In this document: positions 8,670 to 17,993 of the stretch, in pieces
How positions within the stretch are numbered: position 1 is the first letter of the stretch
Layout of the letters: each line of letters starts with the position of its first letter
Notes under the pieces: generated by a model
Databases searched by the model: none
What the model was told of the DNA's origin: nothing
Seen by the model: the letters and a program-made list of their open reading frames with translations, nothing else
Made by a program: the position numbers and the translations under genes
Origin: Synergistaceae bacterium
GTDB lineage: Bacteria; Synergistota; Synergistia; Synergistales; Aminobacteriaceae
Direction of reading: 5' to 3'
Assembly: GCA_017439345.1 (NCBI GenBank)
Contig: JAFSJJ010000016.1
Coordinates: forward strand, 1 to 64,000
Length of the DNA: 64,000 bases

Positions 8670-9127
8670 TTACAGAGCTGACAGTTCGCCCTGTTTGATA
8701 ATCTTAATGCCTGCTTCCTTGAGTGCATCAGAAGCCTTTGCAAAGTCGTCAACCTCAAAAACCATGTAGGCATCAATACCCCCCTCTCCACGTTATTAAG
8801 GGCGTTTTTACTGGTCATGATTGAGTACGTGTGTTCAATATTAATTTTTGCAGCGTACAACACTTCAAGAATATGATTTAAGCCTCCGGGGACATTTGAA
8901 ATCTTTGCGACAATTACATCGTTGAACGTTGCGTGATAGCCTGAATTCTTTAATAGTGAAGCAGTCCACAGGAAATTATCAACAAGGAGTCTTATTAAAG
9001 CCATATCTCCTGTTTCAGCGACAGTTAAAGCCCTGATATTAATATCGTTCTCAGCAAGAGTCATTGTCAAATCGTAAAGACTTCCCGGCTTATGTTCGAG
9101 GAAAATTGAAATTTGCTTTACGCTCAT
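8670..9127 (-). pseudogene. Tandem ACT-domain protein (copy 3), interrupted by a one-base frameshift
   Basis: The start MSVKQISIFLEHKPGSLYDL and second domain AKISNVPGGLNHILEVLYA match the other two copies. At a run of six C (8779-8784; G on the coding strand) the frame is lost. The annotated reading then drifts into unrelated residues until 8648. Adding one G restores GGIDAYMVFEVDDFAKASDA and an ending GELSAL with stop at 8670-8672, as in copies 1 and 2. The gene is therefore full length apart from a single homopolymer indel. It could be a sequencing error, a recent mutation, or a switch. Confidence 0.8.
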
Positions 9128-9149
9128 AAATTATCACACTCGCAATTAA

Positions 9150-10460
9150 TTAAATTTTTCTGTTGTCGATAACTCTAACTGCCTTGCCTTCACTGCGGGC
9201 TATAGTCTTGGGAGCTACGAGGGTAACTTTTGCCTTAAGTCCGAGCATTGAGCGCAGACCATCAACTAACATAGCCTGCATCTTGTTGATCTCGCCTAAA
9301 TTATCCGTGAACTTCTCCGGAGTCATTTCGACTCTTACGTCAAGGGTGTCGGTGTTATTGACCCTGTCGACTATGATTTGATAGTTCGCGCCGTAACCCT
9401 GATTAATTAATACCGTCTCAATCTGGCTTGGGAAGACATTAACGCCCCTGATAATTAACATGTCATCGCTGCGTCCTCTAAGTTTTGTCATTCTAACGTG
9501 AGTCCTTCCGCATGAGCATTTTTCATGAGTCAGAGTCGTAATATCTCTAGTTCTATATCGCAATAATGGGAAAGCTTCTTTGTCAAGAGTCGTAAATACA
9601 AGCTCGCCTAAGCTGCCCTCAGGTAAAACTTCGCCTGTTTTAGGATCTATAATCTCGGGAATAAAGTAATCTTCGTTGATGTGCATTCCCCTTTGTTCAG
9701 AGCATTCAAACGAAACGCCGGGTCCGCAAAGTTCTGTTAATCCGTAAATGTCGTAAGCCTTGATTCCCATCGTGGCCTCGATGTCCCTGCGCATTTCCTC
9801 GCTCCATGCTTCAGCACCGAATATGCCTGCTTTCAGGGGTATATCTTCCGGACTCATTCCCATTTCCTTCATGCGTTCACCGATAAAAGCCGCGTAACTT
9901 GGAGTACAGCAAAGTATTGTTGCATGTAAGTCCTTGATGAACATTATCTGCCTGTCAGTATTTCCTGATGAAGTCGGAATCGTCAGAGAGCCGAGCATAT
10001 GACTCCCGCCGTTGAGTCCGGGGCCTCCTGTGAAGAGTCCATAACCGTACGAGACTTGAACAACATCTTCATTAGTTCCACCTGCTGCAACGATTGCACG
10101 GGCGCACATTTTCTCCCAAATCTCTATATCATGAGGAGTGTAGAACGCTACGACTCTTTGTCCTGTTGTACCTGAAGTTGATTGAATTCTCACGCAGTCC
10201 TTAAGAGGCCGTCCCATTAGTCCATAGGGATATGCTTTGCGCAAGTCGTCTTTTGTCAAGAATGGCAGCTTGTAGAGATCATCAAGAGATTTAATATCAT
10301 CGGGAGTTAATCCCTTCTCCTGCATCTTGGCTTTATAATAGGGAACATTCTCCCAGACGTGGTGAACCTGCTTTAATAATTTCTCGTTTTGAAGTTCGCG
10401 GATCTTCTCATGAGGCATAGTCTCTATTTCGGGCTGAAAATATCTTTGTTGCGATTCCAT
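9150..10460 (-). CDS. paaK: Phenylacetate-CoA ligase family protein
   Basis: 436 residues, the normal length for PaaK. The adenylate-forming motifs are present: QSTSGTTGQRVVAFYT (P-loop), YGLTELCGPGVSFEC, and RTRDITTLTHEKCSCGRTH with the cysteines typical of this group. LRGRSDDMLIIRGVNVFPSQIE leads into the C-terminal domain. The enzyme makes aryl-acetyl-CoA from arylacetate, ATP and CoA, or runs in reverse. Its position beside indolepyruvate oxidoreductase suggests it works on the aryl-acetyl-CoA produced from aromatic amino acids, where the reverse direction would save ATP. It is in an operon with iorAB upstream and ACT genes downstream. Confidence 0.92.
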   Translation of the reverse strand: MESQQRYFQPEIETMPHEKIRELQNEKLLKQVHHVWENVPYYKAKMQEKGLTPDDIKSLDDLYKLPFLTKDDLRKAYPYGLMGRPLKDCVRIQSTSGTTGQRVVAFYTPHDIEIWEKMCARAIVAAGGTNEDVVQVSYGYGLFTGGPGLNGGSHMLGSLTIPTSSGNTDRQIMFIKDLHATILCCTPSYAAFIGERMKEMGMSPEDIPLKAGIFGAEAWSEEMRRDIEATMGIKAYDIYGLTELCGPGVSFECSEQRGMHINEDYFIPEIIDPKTGEVLPEGSLGELVFTTLDKEAFPLLRYRTRDITTLTHEKCSCGRTHVRMTKLRGRSDDMLIIRGVNVFPSQIETVLINQGYGANYQIIVDRVNNTDTLDVRVEMTPEKFTDNLGEINKMQAMLVDGLRSMLGLKAKVTLVAPKTIARSEGKAVRVIDNRKI

Positions 10461-10494
10461 GTGAATAAATTACCTTCTTTAACAAAAATTTATA

Positions 10495-11073
10495 TTATGC
10501 GTTCCTTCCGAGTTCAAACGCCTTAATATTCAAATCTAAAAATTTCGGAGGCACACACGCTTTAATTGACTCGTGCCATTTCTCAAGGGAAATTTCTTTA
10601 TCAAAGTAATGACTCAATCTTCCGAGTAACACAAGATTTACTGCTTTAACGCTTCCTGCTTCACGTGCGAGCTTCAAACAGTCAAGGGCATCAATCTTAA
10701 CGTTAAGAGCTTTCATCTTATCAATCAAGTTTTCGGGATAAGTCATAGCTCCTGTTAATACGGGCATTGGGTCGGTCTCCTGAGTTGACGTTACGATTTG
10801 GCCGTCGGGTTTAAGATACTCAAGATTTCTTGCTGCTTCGAGGACTTCAAACGAGACGATAAAATCAGCCTCTCCCTTGTCTATTACAGGTGAGTAAACT
10901 TTATCGCCGTATCTCACATATGTAACTACACTGCCCCCGCGCTGACTCATTCCGTGAACTTCTGAGACTTTGACATCGTAATTCATGGAAGTTAATAAAT
11001 GTCCGAGTAACTTGCTTGCTAAGACGCTTCCTTGACCTCCGACTCCGACTATCATAATATTTCTGGTAATCAT
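10495..11073 (-). CDS. iorB: Indolepyruvate:ferredoxin oxidoreductase, beta subunit
   Basis: 192 residues beginning MITRNIMIVGVGGQGSVLASKLLG, the glycine-rich signature of the gamma-type domain of 2-oxoacid:ferredoxin oxidoreductases. It includes the conserved SEVHGMSQRGGSVVTYVRYG. Length and order (right after the alpha subunit, two bases apart) match iorB. With IorA it oxidatively decarboxylates aryl-pyruvates, made by transamination of Phe/Tyr/Trp, to aryl-acetyl-CoA with reduction of ferredoxin. Confidence 0.94.
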   Translation of the reverse strand: MITRNIMIVGVGGQGSVLASKLLGHLLTSMNYDVKVSEVHGMSQRGGSVVTYVRYGDKVYSPVIDKGEADFIVSFEVLEAARNLEYLKPDGQIVTSTQETDPMPVLTGAMTYPENLIDKMKALNVKIDALDCLKLAREAGSVKAVNLVLLGRLSHYFDKEISLEKWHESIKACVPPKFLDLNIKAFELGRNA

Positions 11074-11075
11074 GA

Positions 11076-12824
11076 TTAATGCGCCTCGCTTTCTGACTCA
11101 AATGCATTGAATTTACATAACTGCTCACAGACTCCGCAGCCTACGCACAGAGTCGAATCAACGTTAGCTTTACCGTTCTTAATCGAGAGAGCAGGACAGC
11201 CTATTTTCATGCAGGATTTACAGCCGACGCACTTATTAATATTGACGTTCAGAGGTGCTTTATGTTTGACGTACTTCAACAGAGCGCAGGGTCTCCTGGA
11301 AATTATGACGCTTGACTCATCTGCTGCAAGTTCTTCTGTTAATACATCTTCACATTCTTTCAGGTTGTAGGGATCAACGACTCTGACTCTGTTAAAGCCC
11401 ATAGCCCTGCATAAGTTCTCAAGATTGATTTTGCCTGCCGGGTCGCCCTTAATGTTATATCCCGTTGTAGGGTTCTGCTGGTGTCCCGTCATTCCTGTTA
11501 TTGAGTTATCGAGAATAATTACTACTGATTTGCTTTGATTATATGCAATGTTAGCGAGTCCCGTCATTCCCGAGTGCATGAAAGTTGAATCGCCGATTAC
11601 TGCTACAGTCTTGCGGGTCTCTCCGGAACGTTCAAGGGCTTTATTAAATCCGTGAAGGGCACTGATTGAAGCTCCCATACATAGAGTCATCTCCATTGCT
11701 GACAACGGCGCGACAGCTCCCAGAGTGTAACAGCCTATATCACCCAGAACCGTGCATTTTAATTTGTTCAGAGTGAAAAATAATCCCCTGTGAGGACAGC
11801 CTGCACACATTACAGGAGGTCTTGGAGGTATGTTTTCATTGAGTTTGACACCGTGATTAGCTTTGAGTCCTAACTTCTCAGCGATGATATTTTGACTCAG
11901 TTCGCCTTCAAGTGAGAATAAAGACTTGCCCTCGCACTCAAGACCGAGAGATTTGCAATAAGACTCAATGAATGGGTCTAACTCTTCAACTATGATTAGA
12001 CGCTTGACACCCTTAGCAAAAGTTTTAATCTTCTCATCAGGTAAAGGCCAAATCATGCCGAGTTTTAACACAGGGAATAAATCTCCGCACGCTTCTTTCA
12101 CGTATTGATAGCAGGTTGATGAAGTTATTATTCCGATTGAAGAGTCTCTGCCGTTATCGACTCGATTAATATTTATAGTCTCCGCGAGTTCCTGAAGTCT
12201 GCGAATTCTCTCTTCTACGACAGGATGACGCTTGATAGCATTTCCGGGCATCATGACATACTTTGCTATATTCTTCTCGTAAGATTTTGCCGGAGCTTCG
12301 ACTCTCTCATTGATTTCTACAAGTGACTGTGAGTGAGCAATTCTAGTACACATCTTGACGATAACAGGAGAGTCAAATTGTTCTGACAAATCATAAGCGA
12401 GCTTGAAAAATTCTAGTGCTTCCTGAGAGTCAGCAGGTTCTAACATCGGGAGCTTGGCCGCCCTTGCATAGTGTCTTGAGTCCTGTTCGTTCTGTGATGA
12501 GTGCATACCGGGATCATCTGCGACACAAATAATCATTCCTGCATTGATTCCAGTATATGAGACAGTGAATAACGGATCAGCTGCAACGTTGAGTCCTACG
12601 TGTTTCATTCCGCAAAAGCTGCGTCTGCCTGCAAGAGATGCCCCGAAAGCCGTCTCCATAGCAACTTTTTCGTTCGGAGCCCATTCGCAGTAAATCGAAT
12701 CAAATTTTGCTGCTTCCTCCGTGATTTCAGTACTCGGTGTGCCGGGATAACTTGACGCAACACAACAGCCTGCTTCGTAGAGTCCTCGTGCTGCGGCGGT
12801 GTTACCCTGCATTAACTGCTTCAT
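11076..12824 (-). CDS. iorA: Indolepyruvate:ferredoxin oxidoreductase, alpha subunit
   Basis: The start chosen is MKQLMQGNTAAARGLYEAG, which has a GGGGGA ribosome-binding site 12 bases upstream. The longer reading to 12866 adds residues not seen in the family. The N-terminal pyrimidine-binding domain is followed by the thiamine-diphosphate domain (GDIGCYTLG, GDSTFMHSGMTGLANIAYN, LDNSITGMTGHQQNP). Two four-cysteine iron-sulphur clusters follow at the end (CVGCKSCMKIGC and CVGCGVCEQLC). The enzyme carries electrons from aryl-pyruvates to ferredoxin. It heads the operon iorA-iorB-paaK-ACT. Confidence 0.95.
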   Translation of the reverse strand: MKQLMQGNTAAARGLYEAGCCVASSYPGTPSTEITEEAAKFDSIYCEWAPNEKVAMETAFGASLAGRRSFCGMKHVGLNVAADPLFTVSYTGINAGMIICVADDPGMHSSQNEQDSRHYARAAKLPMLEPADSQEALEFFKLAYDLSEQFDSPVIVKMCTRIAHSQSLVEINERVEAPAKSYEKNIAKYVMMPGNAIKRHPVVEERIRRLQELAETININRVDNGRDSSIGIITSSTCYQYVKEACGDLFPVLKLGMIWPLPDEKIKTFAKGVKRLIIVEELDPFIESYCKSLGLECEGKSLFSLEGELSQNIIAEKLGLKANHGVKLNENIPPRPPVMCAGCPHRGLFFTLNKLKCTVLGDIGCYTLGAVAPLSAMEMTLCMGASISALHGFNKALERSGETRKTVAVIGDSTFMHSGMTGLANIAYNQSKSVVIILDNSITGMTGHQQNPTTGYNIKGDPAGKINLENLCRAMGFNRVRVVDPYNLKECEDVLTEELAADESSVIISRRPCALLKYVKHKAPLNVNINKCVGCKSCMKIGCPALSIKNGKANVDSTLCVGCGVCEQLCKFNAFESESEAH

Positions 12825-12928
12825 GAAAAAAATTTCCCCCTTTAAATTTGCAGTGCATTTTAACACTGAAAGCGAATTTCTAAATCAATCATTAATAAAC
12901 GATATTAACACAAACGCTCTATATGAGT

Positions 12929-12956
12929 ATATTATTGCAGTTAGTACCCATGTCAA
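12929..12956 (-). promoter_or_regulatory. Probable sigma-70 promoter of the iorA operon
   Basis: On the minus strand TTGACA (12956-12951) is followed by 16 bases and TAATAT (12934-12929); TATACT with a 19-base gap is an alternative -10. It lies about 105 bases before the iorA start. Confidence 0.5.
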
Positions 12957-13022
12957 ATTTAGAGTCATATATTAAAATATTCTGCACACTTTACACTTCA
13001 CATCACAGGAGATAAATTTTTC

Positions 13023-15401
13023 ATGAACAGCAAATTTGATTTTATGGCGGAAAGATTCCCCGAACTCGCTTCTATAGGCAAAAGGGCTGAAGAGTGCTTG
13101 TACTATGATTATAATTTATGTCTTCTGAATCTCGGCAGACTCGCTGAGACAATTATAGACTCGATATGCAGACACTATAACATTCAGGATAAGAATCTCA
13201 ATGAACTCTCACAAAGAAAAATAATCAGTGACGAGACTTCATGCAAGCTGAAAAATTTACTCGAGATAAAACACGATGCTTCAGATAAAGATTACAATTC
13301 CCCTATGGCCTGCCGGAGGTTAATGGACACTGCCTGCGATTTGTGCAAATGGTTTCTCGATAGATACGGACGCAGTAATTTTGATTTCCTCGAAGACCTC
13401 TTTCACCCGTCTGATAAGTCGTTCCCGTTGAGAATAATTTCAGAGGCAGGACGCGATGCAGAGAAAAATTTATACTCGAATTCCCGTTACTGCTTAATAT
13501 GTATCGGCGACATAGAGGAAATCGTATTAGATATTATTTTCACAAGGCTGCATTTAGAACAACCAGAAAATACTTTGGACAAGATTAAATTATTATACGA
13601 GCAGAAATATTTAGACCGTAAGAACAGCGATGTCCTTCACGATATAAGAATGACGAGAAATAAAGCAGTTCACTCAAGATACAGCTCCGAGTCAGACTGC
13701 AAAAAATTATTGGGCGATATTATGCCTTTGTGTGAATGGGTATTCAGTGCCTCGCTCTCTCCTGGCGATATTATCAGGGGAGTAATAACTTCGATTAATA
13801 ACGACGGCTTGACTATCTCAATAGGACGGCAATTAACGGGAATAGTTCAGACTTCAGAGCTTACGGAACATGAACGCAGCAGCTATGACTACATTGAAGG
13901 CAGAAAAGATATATTCAAGATAATACGCATATCACCTGATGACGGAAAAATATATTTAGGAATTAACGACTCACATAATAACCCGTGGGCAAAATCAAGC
14001 ATTCCTGCAAAAATAAATTCTATCGTGAAATTGAGCAAATCTGACTTCCTCAAATTATGCAGGACAGGAAGCAATTACGAGATTATCAAGGCAGTAAATG
14101 AAGGTGCAGACGTAAAATATTCTGACTCGAACGGCTTTAGCGTCTTAATGTGCGTCATTGAACGAGGCTTGAGTCCCGAACTCGTGAAGTTAATGCTTGA
14201 AAGGGGCTCAAACGTGAACTCAGCGGATAACAAGGGAAATACAGCCCTGATTATTGCGGCCAAGAACTGCGGCGAAGAGATAATTATGCTGCTGCTTGAC
14301 AACAAGGCTGATAAGAACGCCCTCAATAACAACGGGAAAAATGCTTACAGTTACGCCAGGGGCAATGCGAAACTCAAGAATTCTCAAGTAATAAATCTCC
14401 TGAAGCCTGAAGGAACAAAAGACTCATCAAGGAAAAAGAAATCTATAATCGCCAAGAAAAAGATTCACACTGACAAAGATAATAAAGCTAAAGACTCAAT
14501 CTCAATCAGTGAAAAAACTCCTGCAGCAGTGAAAGAAGTTAAACCGGAAATAAAGACAGTGCCGAAATATGATTATGAAGCAGTAAAATTAATTTGCAAA
14601 TATAAAAGCTCAGATGAACTTACCCAGGCCGTTAACTCAGGGGCTATTATTGACTTCAGCCACTTAATTGCAGCATGTGAGAATAACACTTCGGACGTGA
14701 TAAAGATACTGCTCGAGAAATTGCAGGGTAAAACGTTAATAGACAAAGACGGCAATACACCGCTTATGATTGCACTTGATAAAGATAATAATAATCCCGG
14801 AGTAATCGAGACTCTTATTGACTCTGCAAGTGATTTGAATGCTAAGAATAATTCAGGCCGGACAGCTTTAATCATAGCGTGTGATAAAAATAATCTTGAG
14901 GCAGTGAAGTTGCTTCTTGAACGCAAAGTTAATGCAAATATTCAGGATAATAAAAGCAATACTGCTTTGATGATCGCAGCGGGCAAAAATTATCAGGATA
15001 TTGCACTATTATTAATTCAGTACGGTGCAGATATTAACATTAAGAATAATAACGGCAATACAGCTCTTGATGTCGCAATGAAACGCATGAAAGGTTCTGA
15101 AGCAGTGAAGATGATGCTCAGGAAAAAATTTTTCGCTCTGTGCAAGTCAGGCAGTCCGGATAAAATCAGACAGGCAATTGAAGCCGGGATAAGCGTAAAC
15201 CTGCGCAGTACATTAGGCAATACGGCTTTGATGTATGCAGCGTGTTCTAACTCTCCTGAAGTGGTGAATATCCTGCTAGACTCCGGAGCTGACCCGAGAA
15301 TAAAGAATTCTGAAGGAGCATACGCAATCGATTTCGCAAAGAAGAATCAAAAACTTGCAGGCACTGAGGCATTAAGGAGACTCGAAAGTTCTCAATCTTG
15401 A
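13023..15401 (+). CDS. HEPN/DUF4145-like, S1-like and ankyrin-repeat multidomain protein
   Basis: The 792-residue product has no signal peptide, so it is probably cytoplasmic. Residues about 1-125 and 130-240 are two related helical domains resembling the DUF4145/HEPN group. The second carries RNKAVH at 212-217, matching the R-x4-H motif of HEPN ribonucleases; the first lacks it. Residues about 245-318 (SPGDIIRGVITSINND to KIYLGIND) look like an S1 RNA-binding barrel. Ankyrin repeats (GNTALMIAA, GADINIKNNNGNTALD) occupy about 344-455 and 525-790, with a lysine-rich linker between them. A plausible start follows a GGAG site. The combination suggests an RNA-acting effector with protein-binding repeats; this is inference. 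It stands alone between the divergent iorA promoter and the acyl-CoA synthetase. Confidence 0.72.
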   Translation: MNSKFDFMAERFPELASIGKRAEECLYYDYNLCLLNLGRLAETIIDSICRHYNIQDKNLNELSQRKIISDETSCKLKNLLEIKHDASDKDYNSPMACRRLMDTACDLCKWFLDRYGRSNFDFLEDLFHPSDKSFPLRIISEAGRDAEKNLYSNSRYCLICIGDIEEIVLDIIFTRLHLEQPENTLDKIKLLYEQKYLDRKNSDVLHDIRMTRNKAVHSRYSSESDCKKLLGDIMPLCEWVFSASLSPGDIIRGVITSINNDGLTISIGRQLTGIVQTSELTEHERSSYDYIEGRKDIFKIIRISPDDGKIYLGINDSHNNPWAKSSIPAKINSIVKLSKSDFLKLCRTGSNYEIIKAVNEGADVKYSDSNGFSVLMCVIERGLSPELVKLMLERGSNVNSADNKGNTALIIAAKNCGEEIIMLLLDNKADKNALNNNGKNAYSYARGNAKLKNSQVINLLKPEGTKDSSRKKKSIIAKKKIHTDKDNKAKDSISISEKTPAAVKEVKPEIKTVPKYDYEAVKLICKYKSSDELTQAVNSGAIIDFSHLIAACENNTSDVIKILLEKLQGKTLIDKDGNTPLMIALDKDNNNPGVIETLIDSASDLNAKNNSGRTALIIACDKNNLEAVKLLLERKVNANIQDNKSNTALMIAAGKNYQDIALLLIQYGADINIKNNNGNTALDVAMKRMKGSEAVKMMLRKKFFALCKSGSPDKIRQAIEAGISVNLRSTLGNTALMYAACSNSPEVVNILLDSGADPRIKNSEGAYAIDFAKKNQKLAGTEALRRLESSQS

Positions 15402-15474
15402 CATTCAAAAAAGTTTAGGGTATTTTTCGCGGTTGACATTTTATTTTTTTTACAGAAGGGAAAATTTTTATTTA

Positions 15475-17106
15475 ATGCCCATCACAGATTTACTTGAAAG
15501 AAACTCTAAACTATACGGCGATGAAGTTGCCTTAGTCGAGATTAACCCGGAGCAGCAGGAACCGGTCAGACTCACATGGAAAGAATACGCGTTGATTCAG
15601 CCTACGTCCTCGAAGCCCTACAGACGCGAAATAACCTGGTCAGTGTTCGATGAGAAAGCTAACAGGGTCGCAAATATGCTCTTATCACGTGGTGTAAAGA
15701 AAGGCCAGAAGGTCGGCATTCTCTTAATGAATTGTCTTGAATGGCTGCCGATTTATTTCGGAATTCTCAAGACCGGAGCTATTGCAGTTCCCCTTAACTT
15801 CAGGTACTCTTCAGAAGAGATCGAATACTGCGTTAAACTTGCTGACGTTGAAATATTATTTTTCGGTCCTGAGTTCATAGGCAGAGTCGAAAACACAGTG
15901 TTAGCTCTCGGTGAAACGTGCTTATTATTCTTTGTCGGCACTAACTGTCCTTCATTCGCAGAGAGTTATAACGAAGCCGTAAGCAACTGCTCTTCACAGG
16001 CTCCAAAAGTTTTAGTCGAGGACACTGACGAGGCAGCAATATATTTCTCATCAGGGACTACAGGATTCCCGAAGGCAATACTTCACAATCACTTAGCGTT
16101 AATGCAGTCCGCCCACATGGAAGCTGTTCACCATGAGACTACTCACGATGATATATTCTTATGCATTCCGCCGCTTTATCACACAGGAGCAAAAATGCAC
16201 TGGTTCGGGTCGCTTTACACTGGAAGCAGGGCAGTACTTCTCAAGGGAACTTCACCGAAAGCTATTCTTGATGTCATATCGCTTGAACTCTGCACTATAG
16301 TATGGCTCTTAGTTCCATGGTGCCAGGATATATTAACAGCTCTTGACAGGGGAGATATTAAGCTCGAGGGCAGACGCTTATCACAATTACGATTAATGCA
16401 TATAGGTGCTCAGCCTGTACCGCCTTCACTGATAAAACACTGGCTCGATTACTTCCCGAATCACAAATACGATACTAATTACGGACTTTCTGAGTCAACA
16501 GGGCCCGGATGTGTCCATTTGGGACTTGAGAACATTCACAAGGTCGGAGCTATAGGCATTCCCGGTTACGGCTGGAAGCTCAAAATCGTAGACAACGAAG
16601 GGAATAAAGTTCCTCAAGGCGAGACTGGCGAACTATGCGTTAAGGGTCCCGGAGTCATGCTTTGCTATTATCACAATCCCGAAGCTACGGCAGAGACGAT
16701 TAAAGACGGCTGGTTATTTACCGGAGACATGGCAATGATGGACTCGGACGGCTTTGTGTGGCTCGTTGACCGCAAGAAAGATGTAATTATCACAGGCGGT
16801 GAAAATCTCTATCCCGTTCAAATTGAAAATTTCTTAATGAAGCATCCTAAGATTCATGACGTTGCAGTTATAGGACTTCCTGAGCCGAGACTCGGCGAGA
16901 TTGCTGCGGCTATAATTCAAGTCAAACAGGGTATGGAATGCACTGAAGAAGAGATTGACAGATTTTGTCTTGACCTTCCCAGATACAAGAGACCGAGAAA
17001 AATTATCTTTGCTGATGTTCCTAGAAATCCTACGGGTAAGATCGAGAAGCCTAAATTACGCAAGATGTACGCTCAGGGAAGCAGCTTTTACTCTGAGAAT
17101 AAATAA
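15475..17106 (+). CDS. AMP-dependent acyl-CoA synthetase (class I adenylate-forming)
   Basis: The start is set at MPITDLLERNSKLYG; the longer reading from 15433 adds an unlikely TFYFFYRRENFYL. The product has about 543 residues. Motifs are AAIYFSSGTTGFPKAILHNH (P-loop), YDTNYGLSESTGPG, GWLFTGDMAMMD, and DRKKDVIITGGENLYP, with the catalytic lysine region PRNPTGKIEKPKLRK at the end. These identify an acyl-CoA ligase of the medium/long-chain type. The acid used is not clear. It lies 6 bases before a metallo-hydrolase, probably in one transcript. Substrates could be branched or aromatic acids from amino-acid fermentation. Confidence 0.88.
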   Translation: MPITDLLERNSKLYGDEVALVEINPEQQEPVRLTWKEYALIQPTSSKPYRREITWSVFDEKANRVANMLLSRGVKKGQKVGILLMNCLEWLPIYFGILKTGAIAVPLNFRYSSEEIEYCVKLADVEILFFGPEFIGRVENTVLALGETCLLFFVGTNCPSFAESYNEAVSNCSSQAPKVLVEDTDEAAIYFSSGTTGFPKAILHNHLALMQSAHMEAVHHETTHDDIFLCIPPLYHTGAKMHWFGSLYTGSRAVLLKGTSPKAILDVISLELCTIVWLLVPWCQDILTALDRGDIKLEGRRLSQLRLMHIGAQPVPPSLIKHWLDYFPNHKYDTNYGLSESTGPGCVHLGLENIHKVGAIGIPGYGWKLKIVDNEGNKVPQGETGELCVKGPGVMLCYYHNPEATAETIKDGWLFTGDMAMMDSDGFVWLVDRKKDVIITGGENLYPVQIENFLMKHPKIHDVAVIGLPEPRLGEIAAAIIQVKQGMECTEEEIDRFCLDLPRYKRPRKIIFADVPRNPTGKIEKPKLRKMYAQGSSFYSENK

Positions 17107-17112
17107 TAATTC

Positions 17113-17991
17113 ATGTACGAGTTAATTCACATAACCGGAGAGAGCTATTATATTCAGAGTCCTGCAAAAATAGGACTTGTGAAATTAGAGTCTGATAACG
17201 TGTGCTTAATCGACAGCGGAAATGACAAAGAAGCAGGGCGTAAAGTCAAGAAAGTTCTTGATAGTCATAATTGGAACCTGAAGGCAGTTTATAATACTCA
17301 CTCGCACGCGGATCACATAGGGGGCAACAAGTATCTTCAGAATAACACAGGCTGCAAGATATATGCTCCAGGAATCGAATGCGATTTCACTCGTCATACA
17401 CTGCTTGAAAGCGCGTTCTTGTTCGGAGGCTGCCCGGTTAATGAATTGCGTCATAAATTCTTAATGGCTCAGGAAAGCGGAGCAGAATATTTGACACCTG
17501 ATAACATACCTGAAGGCTTCGAGATTATAAATTTGCCGGGACATTCTTTTGACATGACGGGCTTTCGGACTCCTGATGATGTAATTTATCTTGCGGACTG
17601 CCTTGCGTCCCGTGAGACCCTGAATAAATATAGAATAATATATATCTATGACGTTGAAGCATATTTAGCAACTCTTGAGAAAGTGAAGACTCTTAACGCA
17701 AATTACTTCGTGCCTTCTCATGCAGATTTGACAGATAATATTTACGACTTAGCGCAATATAATATCAATCACGTAAATAATATAGCTCAAGACATAATCA
17801 CAATTTGCAGGGAGCCTCTTAACTTTGAGAGAATCTTGCAGAATTTATTCACGAAATATAATCTCACCATGAACTTCGAGCAGTATGCACTAACGGGAAG
17901 CACTGTTAAATCATTCTTGACACTGCTCAAGACTCAAGGCAGACTCAATGCATTCTTTAACAGCAATATTTTATTATGGGAGAGTAATTAA
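17113..17991 (+). CDS. Metallo-beta-lactamase-fold hydrolase
   Basis: 292 residues with the zinc-binding NTHSHADHIGGNKYLQ (His-x-His-x-Asp-His) at about 60-75, LPGHSFDMTGF, YLADCLAS and FVPSHADL, the ordered metal ligands of the MBL fold. It has no signal peptide. Relatives include glyoxalase II-like thioesterases. Its tight spacing to the acyl-CoA synthetase (6 bases) and to lgt (2 bases) suggests co-transcription. A thioesterase role is possible but not shown. Confidence 0.85.
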   Translation: MYELIHITGESYYIQSPAKIGLVKLESDNVCLIDSGNDKEAGRKVKKVLDSHNWNLKAVYNTHSHADHIGGNKYLQNNTGCKIYAPGIECDFTRHTLLESAFLFGGCPVNELRHKFLMAQESGAEYLTPDNIPEGFEIINLPGHSFDMTGFRTPDDVIYLADCLASRETLNKYRIIYIYDVEAYLATLEKVKTLNANYFVPSHADLTDNIYDLAQYNINHVNNIAQDIITICREPLNFERILQNLFTKYNLTMNFEQYALTGSTVKSFLTLLKTQGRLNAFFNSNILLWESN

Positions 17992-17993
17992 AC

